Source: Psychrobacter sp. NG25 (GTDB taxonomy: Bacteria > Pseudomonadota > Gammaproteobacteria > Pseudomonadales > Moraxellaceae). Taken from it: DNA of 64,000 bases. The notes below the pieces were generated by a model. The model made no database searches. It worked only from the letters and a program-made list of their open reading frames with translations, and was not told where the DNA came from. The stretch is from the NCBI RefSeq assembly GCF_015234355.1, contig NZ_JADGMV010000002.1, positions 496,001 through 560,000 of the forward strand. Direction: 5' to 3'. Both the position numbers and the translations under genes were made by a program. The stretch's first letter is position 1. Each line of letters opens with the position of its first letter. Shown here in pieces: positions 1 to 8,759 of the stretch.

Positions 1-301
1 TGAGGCCAATAACATGCTGCGCGTGTTGCTAAACGGGACTGAAATCACCACCCAAAATGATGACGAATTTACGGCTAATGATGTTGATTTATCCACCTTA
101 GCACCTGTCATGGCTACTTTCTATCATTATAGCGGCTCGCTAACAACACCGCCTTGTTCAGAAAGAGTCCAATGGTATGTCAGTAAGCAACCTTTAATAT
201 TGACTAGCGATCAGTTTGAGATTATGTCTGATTTATACGAAGGTAATAACCGCCCTATTCAGCCACAAGGCTCGCGTAAGGTAGAACAGCTTAGCAACTA
301 A
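1..301 (+). CDS. alpha-carbonic anhydrase, C-terminal part (5' end outside window)
   Basis: The reading frame is open from base 2 and ends at the TAA before 302, so this is the last ~99 residues of a gene that begins upstream of the window. The segment YHYSGSLTTPPCSE followed by V-W is the hallmark of alpha-class carbonic anhydrases, which interconvert CO2 and bicarbonate and are usually periplasmic in Gram-negative bacteria. The threonine pair of the S-L-T-T-P-P motif belongs to the active-site pocket in this family. The C-terminal NNRPIQPQGSRKV matches the usual N-R-x-x-Q-x-x-x-x-R-x-V ending. The zinc-binding histidines and any signal peptide would lie upstream and cannot be seen. It is convergent with nsrR. 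Confidence 0.9.
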   Translation, partial: EANNMLRVLLNGTEITTQNDDEFTANDVDLSTLAPVMATFYHYSGSLTTPPCSERVQWYVSKQPLILTSDQFEIMSDLYEGNNRPIQPQGSRKVEQLSN

Positions 302-350
302 ACTAACCATCATTAATATAATTAGATCAATATAAAAAAATATACCGTTA

Positions 351-396
351 GGGCCTGTCATCATTACCTATAAATAGGCTAATTGATGATACGCCC
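351..396. repeat. MITE-like inverted repeat, family A, shortest copy
   Basis: A 46-bp element flanked by TA on both sides. Its left end GGGCCTGTCATCATTA is nearly the reverse complement of its right end (TTGATGATACGCCC), and a small CCTATAAATAGG palindrome sits between them. The tips match the element at 25235-25404, so it appears to be an internally deleted copy with almost only the terminal inverted repeats left. It lies between two convergent genes, where its hairpin could also act as a terminator. Confidence 0.6.
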
Positions 397-427
397 TAGA
401 TAATTATCCACACCATTACCAAAACCA

Positions 428-934
428 TTATCTAAACAACAAATCTTTCAGCTCGTCTTCATTATTAATAATATCTGCCAATGTATAATGCTCAAGGACG
501 GTAATAAAAGCCCTTAATGCTTCAGAGAATACACTTTTGAGTTGGCATACTGGCGTAATCACGCAGCCTATCGGTTTATCTGTCTTTTCTTCGATGAAGG
601 TAACTGGCAAATCTTTTGATTGAGAGCCTTTATCCTTACTCACTGGTACGGCAAAGCACTCTACCAAATCAAAATCAGGCTCTATTTGTTTAATCAATAC
701 ACCCAAATTAATCTCTTTAGGTGTACGTGCCAGTCGTATGCCTCCATTTTTGCCACGCACACTTTCTATATATCCTAACTGACCCAGCTGATGAATAACT
801 TTGGTCAAATGACTTTTGGAAATGTCATAGCTATTGGCAATGTCACTGATATTAGCGAGCGTGTGCGGCTCCGGTTTGACCGCCAGATAAATCAATGAGC
901 GCAGTGCATAATCACTATAATTGGTCAATCGCAT
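428..934 (-). CDS. nsrR: Rrf2-family nitric-oxide-sensing repressor NsrR, with an enlarged cysteine loop
   Basis: 168 residues. The N-terminal winged helix (about 1-75, starting MRLTNYSDYALRSLIYLA and containing VRGKNGGIRLA) is typical of Rrf2 regulators. Three cysteines, C93 (LVECF), C124 and C130 (GCVITPVCQLK), match the Fe-S cluster ligands of NsrR, which releases DNA when NO attacks the cluster. In E. coli NsrR the first two cysteines are 4 residues apart; here about 30 residues lie between them, a clear charged insertion, so the protein is 168 rather than about 141 residues long. The ending YTLADI...LKDLLF is NsrR-like. The gene follows nnrS by 68 bp on the same strand, suggesting co-expression with a target gene. 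IscR is the main alternative, but the ITPxCxLK segment favours NsrR. Confidence 0.88.
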   Translation of the reverse strand: MRLTNYSDYALRSLIYLAVKPEPHTLANISDIANSYDISKSHLTKVIHQLGQLGYIESVRGKNGGIRLARTPKEINLGVLIKQIEPDFDLVECFAVPVSKDKGSQSKDLPVTFIEEKTDKPIGCVITPVCQLKSVFSEALRAFITVLEHYTLADIINNEDELKDLLFR

Positions 935-1002
935 TTACGAACACTCCCATTCTAATTCTCATTATTAATCATTTAACCACTAGCTGCTTAACCACTATCT
1001 AC

Positions 1003-2256
1003 TTAACCAAACAGGCCATCCGGTCTAGGGCGTGCCAGCATCGGTACGTAGCTGATGCAAAATAACATAAAGCAGGCAATCCATGCACCTTGAGCAATCA
1101 TAATCCATAATAAGTAATGGCTCATATCTACCAAAGGCAATAGCACGCGACTGGCAAACACCAAAACCATCAAACCATACATCAAAGTTGTCGTTTTAGG
1201 TGGATTATGAATACTGCGGCCAGTATGCCCAAGCGATACCCGTGTCATCATCGCTACCGTCATCATGCCAATACCCGAAATCGCGAGCCCATGTACCGCC
1301 AAACTATGAGAGAAACCTAACCACGGTTGCAATGCGTACAGCATAAAACTCAAACACATGCCTAAAAACGCAATATACAATGACCAAAGCAACGGCTTTT
1401 GCCAAATGCCACGATGATACCAACCTACTAGACGAATGATGTTAACGATTGCCACACCGAGCGCCGTTATAGTCAGTAAATATGGATGAGGATAAAACAG
1501 ATCAACGATAAAAAAGGCTAAAAATAATAATAAGCTTGCGATATCTTGTACTTTACTATTATACAAGGTAACGGTTTCCGCAACGCCTTTAGCGTTAGTC
1601 GTACTAAGACCTCGCTCAATAAAGAATGGTACCACGCGGCGACCAATGGTCAATACTAAGCCAATGATTAAATAAAATCCCAGATACATGCCTGTCTTCA
1701 TGATGCTCATGTCTGCATTGATAATGCCCCAATAGCACAGTCCATTGCCTAACATTAATAATGCCAACTTAGCTAAGATGCCCATCTGCTTATATTGCTT
1801 GACTTGCCATACTGCTCGGAAAATAGCAAAGGCCATCGATGCGATAAACAAAAAATCACACACTGCGGCGACGTACAACAACAATGCGCTATTGCCCGCC
1901 ACCACTATGCCCATGCCAAAAGCGATCCAACTAAGACGTGCTAACAACCAACAGGCAAAGATACCTAACAGTTTGTAGCCGTGCGGCATCATCACCCCTG
2001 TCCAAGTCTTGACCGCTGTCAGCAAAAACCCTGCAACCACTGCCAATGCATAACCATAAATCATCTCATGGCCGTGCCAATACAAGGGATTTAATACCTG
2101 CGCGTCTATATCTGTATGCCCAGTGAACACAAAGGCCCATAACACCATCGTGACTACCGCGAATAATGTAGCAGCACTAAAAAACAGACGGAAACTCAAA
2201 TTAAGAATTGGGTGTGGCGAGCTTGGCGGCTTACTGGGTAGGTTAATAGATTGCAT
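1003..2256 (-). CDS. nnrS: NnrS family protein (heme-copper membrane protein of the NO response)
   Basis: 417 residues, almost entirely hydrophobic, with about 12 predicted membrane segments. NnrS proteins are heme- and copper-containing inner-membrane proteins that protect cells during nitric oxide stress. Family features visible are the N-terminal FRLFFSAATLFA, the W-H-G-H-E-M-I-Y-G-Y segment near residue 60 (candidate metal/heme histidines), the GRRVVPFFIERGL segment near 205, and the H-x-L-x-V-H-G-L...MMTRVSLGHTGR segment near 320-345. It is the first gene before nsrR on the minus strand, and a 23-bp palindrome resembling an NsrR box lies about 40 bp upstream of its start, consistent with NsrR control. 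Confidence 0.92.
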   Translation of the reverse strand: MQSINLPSKPPSSPHPILNLSFRLFFSAATLFAVVTMVLWAFVFTGHTDIDAQVLNPLYWHGHEMIYGYALAVVAGFLLTAVKTWTGVMMPHGYKLLGIFACWLLARLSWIAFGMGIVVAGNSALLLYVAAVCDFLFIASMAFAIFRAVWQVKQYKQMGILAKLALLMLGNGLCYWGIINADMSIMKTGMYLGFYLIIGLVLTIGRRVVPFFIERGLSTTNAKGVAETVTLYNSKVQDIASLLLFLAFFIVDLFYPHPYLLTITALGVAIVNIIRLVGWYHRGIWQKPLLWSLYIAFLGMCLSFMLYALQPWLGFSHSLAVHGLAISGIGMMTVAMMTRVSLGHTGRSIHNPPKTTTLMYGLMVLVFASRVLLPLVDMSHYLLWIMIAQGAWIACFMLFCISYVPMLARPRPDGLFG

Positions 2257-2295
2257 AGTGATCTTCTTAGAGGAATATAAATATAATCGACTTTA

Positions 2296-2318
2296 AAGAT
2301 TCATATTAAATGAATGTT
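2296..2318. promoter_or_regulatory. candidate NsrR operator upstream of nnrS
   Basis: Two 11-bp half-sites, AAGATTCATAT and AAATGAATGTT, are separated by one T and form an imperfect palindrome. They resemble the E. coli NsrR half-site consensus AAGATGCATTT arranged with 1-bp spacing. The site is 40 bp upstream of the nnrS start codon, in promoter range. Binding is inferred from the motif and from the adjacent nsrR gene. Confidence 0.55.
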
Positions 2319-2438
2319 ATAAGTTATACAACATTTTTAAACATTAAAGATGTTTGTTGAGGTAAGTTATAGACGTAAAAAACATAGAATGTGAGAACTA
2401 TAGATAATTAATTGTACCAAAAAAGATATCTCATAAAT

Positions 2439-3281
2439 TTAATATAAGCCATCTTTCTGAGCAATTGATAGATATGCTAGCTTTAAATTCTCATCTGCTG
2501 GTTTAAATGTCTGAGTCGAGTTGGCACTTACTTTTATAGTTGCAGAGATAATGCCACCGATAGTTACTACAGGGACTGTAGAACCAGTAAAAGCTGTCGC
2601 GACCACATCCATTATTACACCCTCAACTATTTTGTCACGATAAAGATTGAACACAGCTGATAAATCGTGTTTCTTAAATAGTTTAAAGCGTTCAAGCGTA
2701 ACTCTATCTAGATCTTCTATAGATTTTGTAAGTTTATATACAGCTTTTTTTGACGCTAAACTTTGATCAGGAGATAGTAACGCTTGCTCATAAACTTCAT
2801 CTAAGTATTCATGAAGTGCGATAAATTCATTTTTTCTACGTTCTTTGAAATCTAAGATATCATAAACATTAACTTCTCCTGTGGGAACAGGAAGGCAAGA
2901 AGCTAGATCAATACGCAGAGTATTCCTTTCTTCGCTATAGTTCTCTAAAAGAAGACATTCCTCTCCAAACTGTTGAATAACCCAATCTACACCTTTATTT
3001 TCTTTGACTAATGCTTCGGCAACTTTACTTTGGCAAGAAAGCATCGCATCTGTATCAATTAATCCAGACAGTTGAACTGAGGGACGCTTTATAGCTCCAG
3101 CCAATATAAATGCTTCTTCCTGAGGTATACCTATATATACGGCATTATTAGCTGGAATGACTACCTCATCCCAGTAAAGAACGTAATAACGCAGCTCGTC
3201 TATATTGAGGCTTCTTTCCATCTGAAATCCTCTTGGCAACCTATTTATAATGCCTGGCGCAGCTATTATTCCTCTTTTCAC
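2439..3281 (-). CDS. hypothetical protein, 280 aa, family not recognised
   Basis: An intact 280-residue frame starting with GTG, preceded by a good ribosome site (AAAGGA, 8 bases upstream). I do not recognise the family with confidence. The N-terminal half is mixed (RYYVLYWDEVVIPANNAVYIG near 30-50), the middle (about 150-215) is charged and probably helical (LDFKERRKNEFIALHEYLDEVYEQ; KSIEDLDRVTLERFKLFKKHD), and a glycine-rich hydrophobic stretch near 225-250 (VVATAFTGSTVPVVTIGGIIS) could be a membrane or buried helix. There is no signal peptide. It stands alone between nnrS and a small membrane-protein gene and looks more AT-rich than its neighbours, which may point to recent acquisition. 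No function is proposed. Confidence 0.65.
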   Translation of the reverse strand: MKRGIIAAPGIINRLPRGFQMERSLNIDELRYYVLYWDEVVIPANNAVYIGIPQEEAFILAGAIKRPSVQLSGLIDTDAMLSCQSKVAEALVKENKGVDWVIQQFGEECLLLENYSEERNTLRIDLASCLPVPTGEVNVYDILDFKERRKNEFIALHEYLDEVYEQALLSPDQSLASKKAVYKLTKSIEDLDRVTLERFKLFKKHDLSAVFNLYRDKIVEGVIMDVVATAFTGSTVPVVTIGGIISATIKVSANSTQTFKPADENLKLAYLSIAQKDGLY

Positions 3282-3419
3282 GTACTTGTCCTTTCAAAAT
3301 TTGTGTCAATTTTTATAGTTTAGCGACTTCTTGCATAGAAAGTCTAATGTAAGTAATAGAATTTATTCGGATTTCCATCATTACTATGGGCTGTTCCTAT
3401 TATTAACGTAAAGTAATAC

Positions 3420-3857
3420 CTATAACTGTATCGCCGCAACCATAAGCGAGATCAGAACTATTATCGTGACGTATTTTCTAACGTTAAAATAATGATGTGT
3501 GATAACTTTAGCTTGATAAAGAGCATAGTCAATGACTAACAAACTGCCAAAACTAATAATTAGCAACCAGGTAAAACCTGTCGCTGACAGCATCAAAAAA
3601 CCTAGCCATAGACTCAATGCGATTACATTACTCAGTATAGGCAACTTCACTGCCCATGTATCTTTCTCAGCCAACCCAAGGTGATTGCCCCAGTGCGCCC
3701 CTGCCATAAATGAGGCAATCACCAAACCATAAGTACTTAATATATCAGCCGTTGACCCAAAATACGGCAGGCTATCGATATTCATAGTAATCATAATGGC
3801 ACAGGTAATGAACGGAATAGTGCCTGCAAAGGTTAAGTAGGGACTCGGTTTTTTCAT
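3420..3857 (-). CDS. DUF3429-like small integral membrane protein
   Basis: 145 residues from the ATG at 3857 (MKKPSPYLTFAGTIPFI); an in-frame ATG at 3914 would add 19 residues, but the shorter form better fits the family and puts the first membrane helix near the N-terminus. About five hydrophobic segments are visible, with a conserved-looking FMAGAHWGNHLG after the second helix, as in DUF3429 proteins (inner-membrane proteins of unknown function). It lies on the same strand as the DASH cryptochrome, about 90 bp downstream of it, so co-transcription is likely. In some proteobacteria DUF3429 genes sit next to photolyase-family genes; that association is recalled, not shown here. Confidence 0.75.
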   Translation of the reverse strand: MKKPSPYLTFAGTIPFITCAIMITMNIDSLPYFGSTADILSTYGLVIASFMAGAHWGNHLGLAEKDTWAVKLPILSNVIALSLWLGFLMLSATGFTWLLIISFGSLLVIDYALYQAKVITHHYFNVRKYVTIIVLISLMVAAIQL

Positions 3858-3946
3858 AATATTATAGCCATATGATTCAAGTTGTGTCAGTTTTAGCGAT
3901 TTAATGCATATCATCTAAAGCTATTTTTAATAGTTTATAAGCCACT

Positions 3947-5338
3947 CTAGCTTTTTTGATCACCTTGCCATTTATGAATAAAGCTACCACTCGGATCATA
4001 TTGCTGAGTTTGTTTGGCCAAATTAAACTGTCGGCAGCCTCTTGGATCAGCACCCACTCCCGCCAGATACTGCCAATTACCCCAATTGCTAGCAACATCA
4101 TAATCGATAAGGTACTGCTCAAAATGAGTCGCACCATAACGCCAGTCCAAACCCAACTCATGGATGAAACAACTGGCAACTATTTGTCTGCCACGATTGG
4201 ACATATAGCCCGTTTGCTTTAGCTGATTCATGCAGGCATTGACGATAGGATACGGCGTAGTACCCTCTTTCCACTGCTCCAGACGTTCTTTATCAAACCC
4301 TGTCGTTGGTGACTGTTGGGCAATACCTTTGTACCAAAACAGCTTCTGCTGATGGGTCATGGCATACCAATAAAAATACTCACGCCACAGTAGCTCAAAC
4401 CATATCCAGTAAGTAGATTCATTGGCCACTACCTCACGCTCATAATGACGCAAGCGGTTCAGCAGCACGTTGACCGAGAGTGTGCCATTCGCGAGCCACG
4501 CCGAAAACTTAGTAGAATGTGTCCAGTCATCTAGCGCATTGCGCGTGGTTTTATACGTACTAGGCGAATCAGAATTGAAATAGTCATTCAAATGGCTAAT
4601 AGCATTAACTTCTCCCCCTTTAAACTCAGAGGGCAGTTTCACATCAAGATAATGTTTGTTGAAGAATAACGAATGGCTATCTGCTATACCATTTATCAAA
4701 GTATCTGACATGGGTGGTAGAGATTTTGGCGCTGGACTAATAACTACGTCTATTTCAGCATTTAATAAATCATGATCTGATTCGACTTGTTTACGAAACT
4801 GCGTGAAGCTTTTGGGTAATGCTTCCATCGGTAAAGACGCAAACAACGTATTGATTACTTGCTCATGCCAGCGTACCTGTGGGTACTTACGTTTCAAGAT
4901 ACTGTAGGCTTGGTTTTGGTTATAATCTGCCGTTTTACTGACACATATATCAGTGACATGCTGCTGCTCGATAAGCTGACATAGTTGCGTAAAGGTATCC
5001 AATGTGGCCGATGATGTATGCGGCGTTAGATGCAATAATCTATTGCCAAGACGCTGTAGCGATTCATCCAAATCAGACAGACTCTCAGATAAGAACTGCT
5101 GACGAGCATCTCCTATTCGATCGAAGTCGTAAGCTTGATCTTTATTTGTCTGACCGATGCCATCTGCTAAAGCATCCGCATAAATAAGTAACAGCTGCCT
5201 ATGGTTGTCTTGGGCCAGCATTGCTGCTTTTGCCAATGTTGCATTATCATCTATACGCAAATCATTATAAAATAGTACCAACACTGCTTTTTTATCTGTT
5301 GGCTTCTTTGTTAAACTATCTAATTGCGGATTTGACAT
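3947..5338 (-). CDS. DASH-type cryptochrome/photolyase
   Basis: 463 residues. The N-terminal photolyase alpha/beta domain (about 15-165, AVLVLFYNDLRIDDN) would hold the antenna cofactor, and the helical C-terminal half (about 255-455) binds FAD. DASH signatures are clear: Y-K-T-T-R-N near 262, FELLWREYFYWY near 320, NACMNQLKQTGYMSNRGRQ near 375 and SNWGNWQYLAGVGADPRG near 420. Cry-DASH proteins are blue-light flavoproteins that repair cyclobutane pyrimidine dimers in single-stranded DNA and may also signal. The start MSNPQL is supported by ORF length and by the divergent gene upstream. A 92-residue overlapping frame at 3901-4179 is a shadow. Confidence 0.92.
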   Translation of the reverse strand: MSNPQLDSLTKKPTDKKAVLVLFYNDLRIDDNATLAKAAMLAQDNHRQLLLIYADALADGIGQTNKDQAYDFDRIGDARQQFLSESLSDLDESLQRLGNRLLHLTPHTSSATLDTFTQLCQLIEQQHVTDICVSKTADYNQNQAYSILKRKYPQVRWHEQVINTLFASLPMEALPKSFTQFRKQVESDHDLLNAEIDVVISPAPKSLPPMSDTLINGIADSHSLFFNKHYLDVKLPSEFKGGEVNAISHLNDYFNSDSPSTYKTTRNALDDWTHSTKFSAWLANGTLSVNVLLNRLRHYEREVVANESTYWIWFELLWREYFYWYAMTHQQKLFWYKGIAQQSPTTGFDKERLEQWKEGTTPYPIVNACMNQLKQTGYMSNRGRQIVASCFIHELGLDWRYGATHFEQYLIDYDVASNWGNWQYLAGVGADPRGCRQFNLAKQTQQYDPSGSFIHKWQGDQKS

Positions 5339-5596
5339 GTTTTCGACTCCCTAATTGTACTCATACACTTATTAGCTCAGTCTGAACTATAATATTTTAG
5401 AATATGATATACGGTACAAGGTATGTTAGATACCTCACTTAAATGTTTGTTATAGTCAAATCCATATAAATCCGCTACATCGTTGACCTCGCCAGCTATA
5501 TTAACGTATCAATATCACTGTAGATTGATGATACTTATCTGCGTTATTCTAACCATAAGCCTGACTGCCTACATGATTTATTCCTAGGAGAATAAT

Positions 5597-5836
5597 ATGA
5601 CTGAAGAAAACGCACCAGAAGAAAAACGTAAGCTCATCAACAAGTTTTTGATGAGACTAACGAAAGATCAACCACAGATGTATTACGCCACGACATCCGA
5701 AATCTCTCGCAGCATACATACCATGATAAAAGAGCATACCAATCGCCTATCTGTAGAAGAGCAAGCACTTGTCAGACGCATCACGATTGAAGAGATTGAA
5801 GCCCTACTTGGTTTTCATCATAAACAGAAAATTTAA
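5597..5836 (+). CDS. hypothetical small protein, 79 aa
   Basis: A short charged protein (MTEENAPEEKRKLINKFLMRLTK...) with a good ribosome site (TAGGAG, 7 bases before ATG) and a rho-independent terminator about 65 bp after the stop, so it looks like a real single-gene unit. It is predicted soluble and helical. No known domain, cysteine motif or membrane segment is visible and I do not recognise the family. It is divergent from the cryptochrome gene, with about 260 bp between them. Confidence 0.6.
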   Translation: MTEENAPEEKRKLINKFLMRLTKDQPQMYYATTSEISRSIHTMIKEHTNRLSVEEQALVRRITIEEIEALLGFHHKQKI

Positions 5837-5900
5837 ATAAACGCGTGGTGTCTCAAGAACATAAACATTAATACCTGCTAATTTGAGACAGTACATCCAT

Positions 5901-5934
5901 AAAAAAGACCGCTATATAAGCGGTCTTTTTTATG
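5901..5934. terminator. rho-independent terminator
   Basis: The stem AAGACCGCT / AGCGGTCTT with a short ATATA loop is flanked by A-rich sequence on the left and a T run on the right, so it can serve the 79-aa gene on the plus strand and the aldehyde dehydrogenase gene on the minus strand. Confidence 0.8.
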
Positions 5935-5972
5935 GTTAAAATATCAGTTTACAACATTTAAAAGTTAAGCTC

Positions 5973-7457
5973 TCAAAATGGATACTCGCGTGGCTGATGC
6001 TGTACAGATATCCAATGCAATCTAGTGAACTCTTCTAGTACCCACTCGCCATTGAAGCGACCGATACCTGAGTTTTTCTCACCACCGAACGGCGCATTAC
6101 TGTCATCATTCACTGAGATATCGTTGATATGCGTCATACCAGCTTTGATACCGCGGGCGAAACGCAAGCCTTTGGCTAAATCTTGCGTAAATACTGCACT
6201 TGATAGGCCATACATAGAATCGTTAGCAATTGACAACGCATCATCTTCATCTTTGGCGCGGATGATACCGACCAGCGGGCCAAATACTTCGTTGCGTGAC
6301 AAATCCATCTCACGTGTGACGTCGGTGAAAATATGTGGTGGCACTACTTGACCGTCTATCTCACCACTTAAAATCATTTTTGCGCCTTCTTCTTGCGCCT
6401 TAGCGATTTTGTCTTTTAATGACTTGACTTGTTTTTCGTTGATAATTGGACCGACTGCTGTTTCCATTTTATCAGGGTCGCCGACTTGCAAGGTTTTGAC
6501 ATGCTCAAGGAAACGCGTCACGAAGTCATCATATAGTGCGTCTTCGACAATAATGCGGTTGATCGCAATACAGATCTGACCTTGGTGCAGGAACTTACCG
6601 AAGGCAGCTGCTTTTACTGCTTGATCGATATCAGCATCTTTTAATACGACAAATGGGCTATTACCACCCAATTCAAGGGCAACTTTTTTGATATAATCGC
6701 CGCCATTGGCCAGCTCGCCGATGTGCTTACCGACTGAGGTTGACCCAGTGAATGATACTAGGCTTGGCGTTTTGTGTTCAACAATCGCATCACCTATCTC
6801 GCTACCTGAGCCAACGACTACGTTAAGCAGACCTTTTGGCAGACCTGCTTCTTCAAATACTTTTGCAAGTAGCAAACCACCTGTCACAGGCGTGTCGCTA
6901 GCAGGTTTGAGTACCACTGCGTTACCAAGTGCTAAGGCTGGCGCGATAGAACGCTGGGTCAAATGCAATGGAAAGTTCCATGGGCTGATGACTGCAACAA
7001 CACCAATTGGCTCACGGTAAATGAAGTTTTCTTTATCAGGGGTATTAGACGGACGAATCTCACCGTGCACACGATTAGGGAAAGTCGCAGCTTCCAAAGT
7101 AATTGCCCGTGCCGTACTAAGTTCTACAGTCGCTTTAATGCGCGTACTACCTGACTCTTTAATTAACCAGTCGATAATCTCTTCTTGACGCTGGTCCAAT
7201 ATATTGACGACGTTGTACAGTACAGCAGCACGTGCCGCTGGTGTTTGCTTGGCCCACTCTTGCTGTGCCTGACTAGCAGCTTCATAGGCTTCATTGAGCT
7301 GCGCTTCCGTTGCTTGTTGAATTTTTACAAGCTCGTCGCCGTTGTATGGGTTTGTATTGGTATTGACGCTATCGTCTTTACCTTTTTGCCATTCACCTGC
7401 AATATATTGCAAATGAAAGTCACTGTAAGCACTGGTGTTGGTATTATTCGCTGACAT
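5973..7457 (-). CDS. NAD(P)-dependent aldehyde dehydrogenase
   Basis: 494 residues, the usual length for the family. The catalytic set is complete: N161 in ISPWNFPL, E262 in [10 protein letters not shown]296 in HQGQICIA, and the coenzyme motif SFTGSTSVG near 235. It oxidises aldehydes to acids. The sequence resembles the benzaldehyde/vanillin dehydrogenase type more than betaine or succinate semialdehyde enzymes, but the substrate cannot be fixed from sequence. It is divergent from a NemR-like TetR gene, with a 15-bp palindrome in the shared intergenic region; the same palindrome precedes the YqhD-like alcohol dehydrogenase. The context suggests detoxification of reactive aldehydes. Confidence 0.92.
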   Translation of the reverse strand: MSANNTNTSAYSDFHLQYIAGEWQKGKDDSVNTNTNPYNGDELVKIQQATEAQLNEAYEAASQAQQEWAKQTPAARAAVLYNVVNILDQRQEEIIDWLIKESGSTRIKATVELSTARAITLEAATFPNRVHGEIRPSNTPDKENFIYREPIGVVAVISPWNFPLHLTQRSIAPALALGNAVVLKPASDTPVTGGLLLAKVFEEAGLPKGLLNVVVGSGSEIGDAIVEHKTPSLVSFTGSTSVGKHIGELANGGDYIKKVALELGGNSPFVVLKDADIDQAVKAAAFGKFLHQGQICIAINRIIVEDALYDDFVTRFLEHVKTLQVGDPDKMETAVGPIINEKQVKSLKDKIAKAQEEGAKMILSGEIDGQVVPPHIFTDVTREMDLSRNEVFGPLVGIIRAKDEDDALSIANDSMYGLSSAVFTQDLAKGLRFARGIKAGMTHINDISVNDDSNAPFGGEKNSGIGRFNGEWVLEEFTRLHWISVQHQPREYPF

Positions 7458-7703
7458 AATGATCCTTATTTTTACTTAGTTATGTTTGAAATTTGGTTTT
7501 AAAGATAGTTTTAAAATTATTATCGAAATATCGAATGAGAAACTTACTTATAAAAGCTTATTTATAAAAAATCGCTTATAAATAGCTTCTTGTAAACAGC
7601 ATCTTGCAAGAAGTGCCTCTAAACTCATTGTTAAACGATATATCAGTCTAACGATTTGACTGACAAACGTCCTAATGACTAGCGAGCCTAAAACGCACCT
7701 TGA

Positions 7704-7718
7704 TAGACGACTGGTCTA
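7704..7718. promoter_or_regulatory. candidate TetR/NemR-type operator, copy 1
   Basis: TAGACGACTGGTCTA is an inverted repeat (TAGAC-N5-GTCTA) in the 425-bp region between the divergent aldehyde dehydrogenase and TetR genes. An identical 15-mer lies at 8760-8774, upstream of the alcohol dehydrogenase. It resembles the E. coli NemR box, TAGACC-N4-GGTCTA. The rest of the 7458-7882 region shows only AT-rich, weakly repetitive sequence and no gene. Confidence 0.7.
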
Positions 7719-7882
7719 ATGCTACCATAGCTATTAATAAAACAAGACTACTTTACCCGTAAATATTGTTGATGAAACGTAACGCACATAAATAAATACT
7801 ATTAGAATACGTCCTCAATATGACGCTTAAATGAATATTAATCACTCTATTGCTATGAAGTTCCAAGGAGAACATCACCTCT

Positions 7883-8500
7883 ATGTCTACTATTACAAAT
7901 GCACCACCCGTACCTATTGCTACATCAGATACTAGAGCTCACTTGCTCGAAACTGGCTATCAACTCATCGCCAAAAAAGGCTTTACTGCCGTTGGTCTTA
8001 AGCAAATACTAGACACAGCAGGTGTACCTAAAGGCTCTTTTTACCATTACTTTGCGTCCAAAGAAGCGTTTGGTGAAGCGATTATCCATCATTACTTTAG
8101 CCTATATAAGACACGCCTAGACATCATCGGCGCGCAAAATGTTAGTGCACAGCAAAAGCTATATAACTACTTTCAAAACTGGTACGACACTCAGCAAAAC
8201 GGCTGCGATCATGAGAAATGCTTGGTGGTTAAGCTCAGTGCTGAAGTAGCGGATATGTCAGAGCCTATGCGCATCGCGTTAAATGCAGGCTACCAACAAA
8301 CCGTCAACTGGCTTGGTGATCAAATAAAAGCCGGCTGGATAGACGGCTCTGTACCACAGCCTGAAAACATCGCTGCTGAGAGCATCGCAAAACGTTGGTA
8401 CTTTGCATGGCTTGGTGCCAGCTTAATTGCCAAAATTAGCCAAACCAATACCCCACTCGCAGAAGTTTGGCAGATGACGACGTCACAACTGGGACGCTAA
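7883..8500 (+). CDS. TetR/AcrR-family regulator, NemR-like
   Basis: 205 residues. The helix-turn-helix is at about 18-62 (LLETGYQLIAKKGFTAVGLKQILDTAGVPKGSFYHYF). The C-terminal ligand domain contains C108 and C113 just before LVVKLSAEVADMSE, the position of the redox-active cysteine in NemR, which derepresses on contact with electrophiles, bleach or methylglyoxal. AAGGAG lies 10 bases before the ATG. It probably represses the divergent aldehyde dehydrogenase and the downstream electrophile genes through the two identical TAGACGACTGGTCTA sites. A different effector (for example acrylate, as for AcuR) is possible. Confidence 0.85.
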   Translation: MSTITNAPPVPIATSDTRAHLLETGYQLIAKKGFTAVGLKQILDTAGVPKGSFYHYFASKEAFGEAIIHHYFSLYKTRLDIIGAQNVSAQQKLYNYFQNWYDTQQNGCDHEKCLVVKLSAEVADMSEPMRIALNAGYQQTVNWLGDQIKAGWIDGSVPQPENIAAESIAKRWYFAWLGASLIAKISQTNTPLAEVWQMTTSQLGR

Positions 8501-8567
8501 TGCTCTAGACGCGTATTCTCCATTCTTAAATAATTATTGCTGCATTAAAATCCTATGTTAGATAAAT

Positions 8568-8595
8568 CATTGGTGTCTTAAAAAGCACACCAATG
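8568..8595. repeat. hairpin downstream of the TetR gene
   Basis: A perfect 9-bp inverted repeat, CATTGGTGT / ACACCAATG, with a 10-base loop, 68 bp after the regulator's stop codon. It lacks a clear T run, so it is a weak terminator candidate. Confidence 0.4.
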
Positions 8596-8610
8596 ATAAT
8601 CGCCAGTAAT

Positions 8611-8681
8611 GAATCATTCTTAGTCTCTTGTCATTCTGGTTTCTTGACTGCCTCAAGCTATCAAGGGTCTAAGAACGATTC
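8611..8681. repeat. 71-bp inverted-repeat structure
   Basis: GAATCATTCTTAG and CTAAGAACGATTC (12 of 13 complementary) enclose 45 bp. It could be a decayed short mobile element, a terminator or part of a leader. The rest of the 373-bp gap 8501-8873 holds the operator at 8760 and nothing else I can identify. Confidence 0.4.
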
Positions 8682-8759
8682 ACGTTCTAATACACAATCC
8701 TCATAACTCTTAAACTCCTACTTAATAATCAAGTTATGAGAGACTTTTGTAAAAAACAC

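Noticed and set aside
3901..4179. 92-residue minus-strand frame between the small membrane protein and the cryptochrome
   Set aside because: It overlaps the conserved FAD-binding end of the cryptochrome in another frame and shows no family features.
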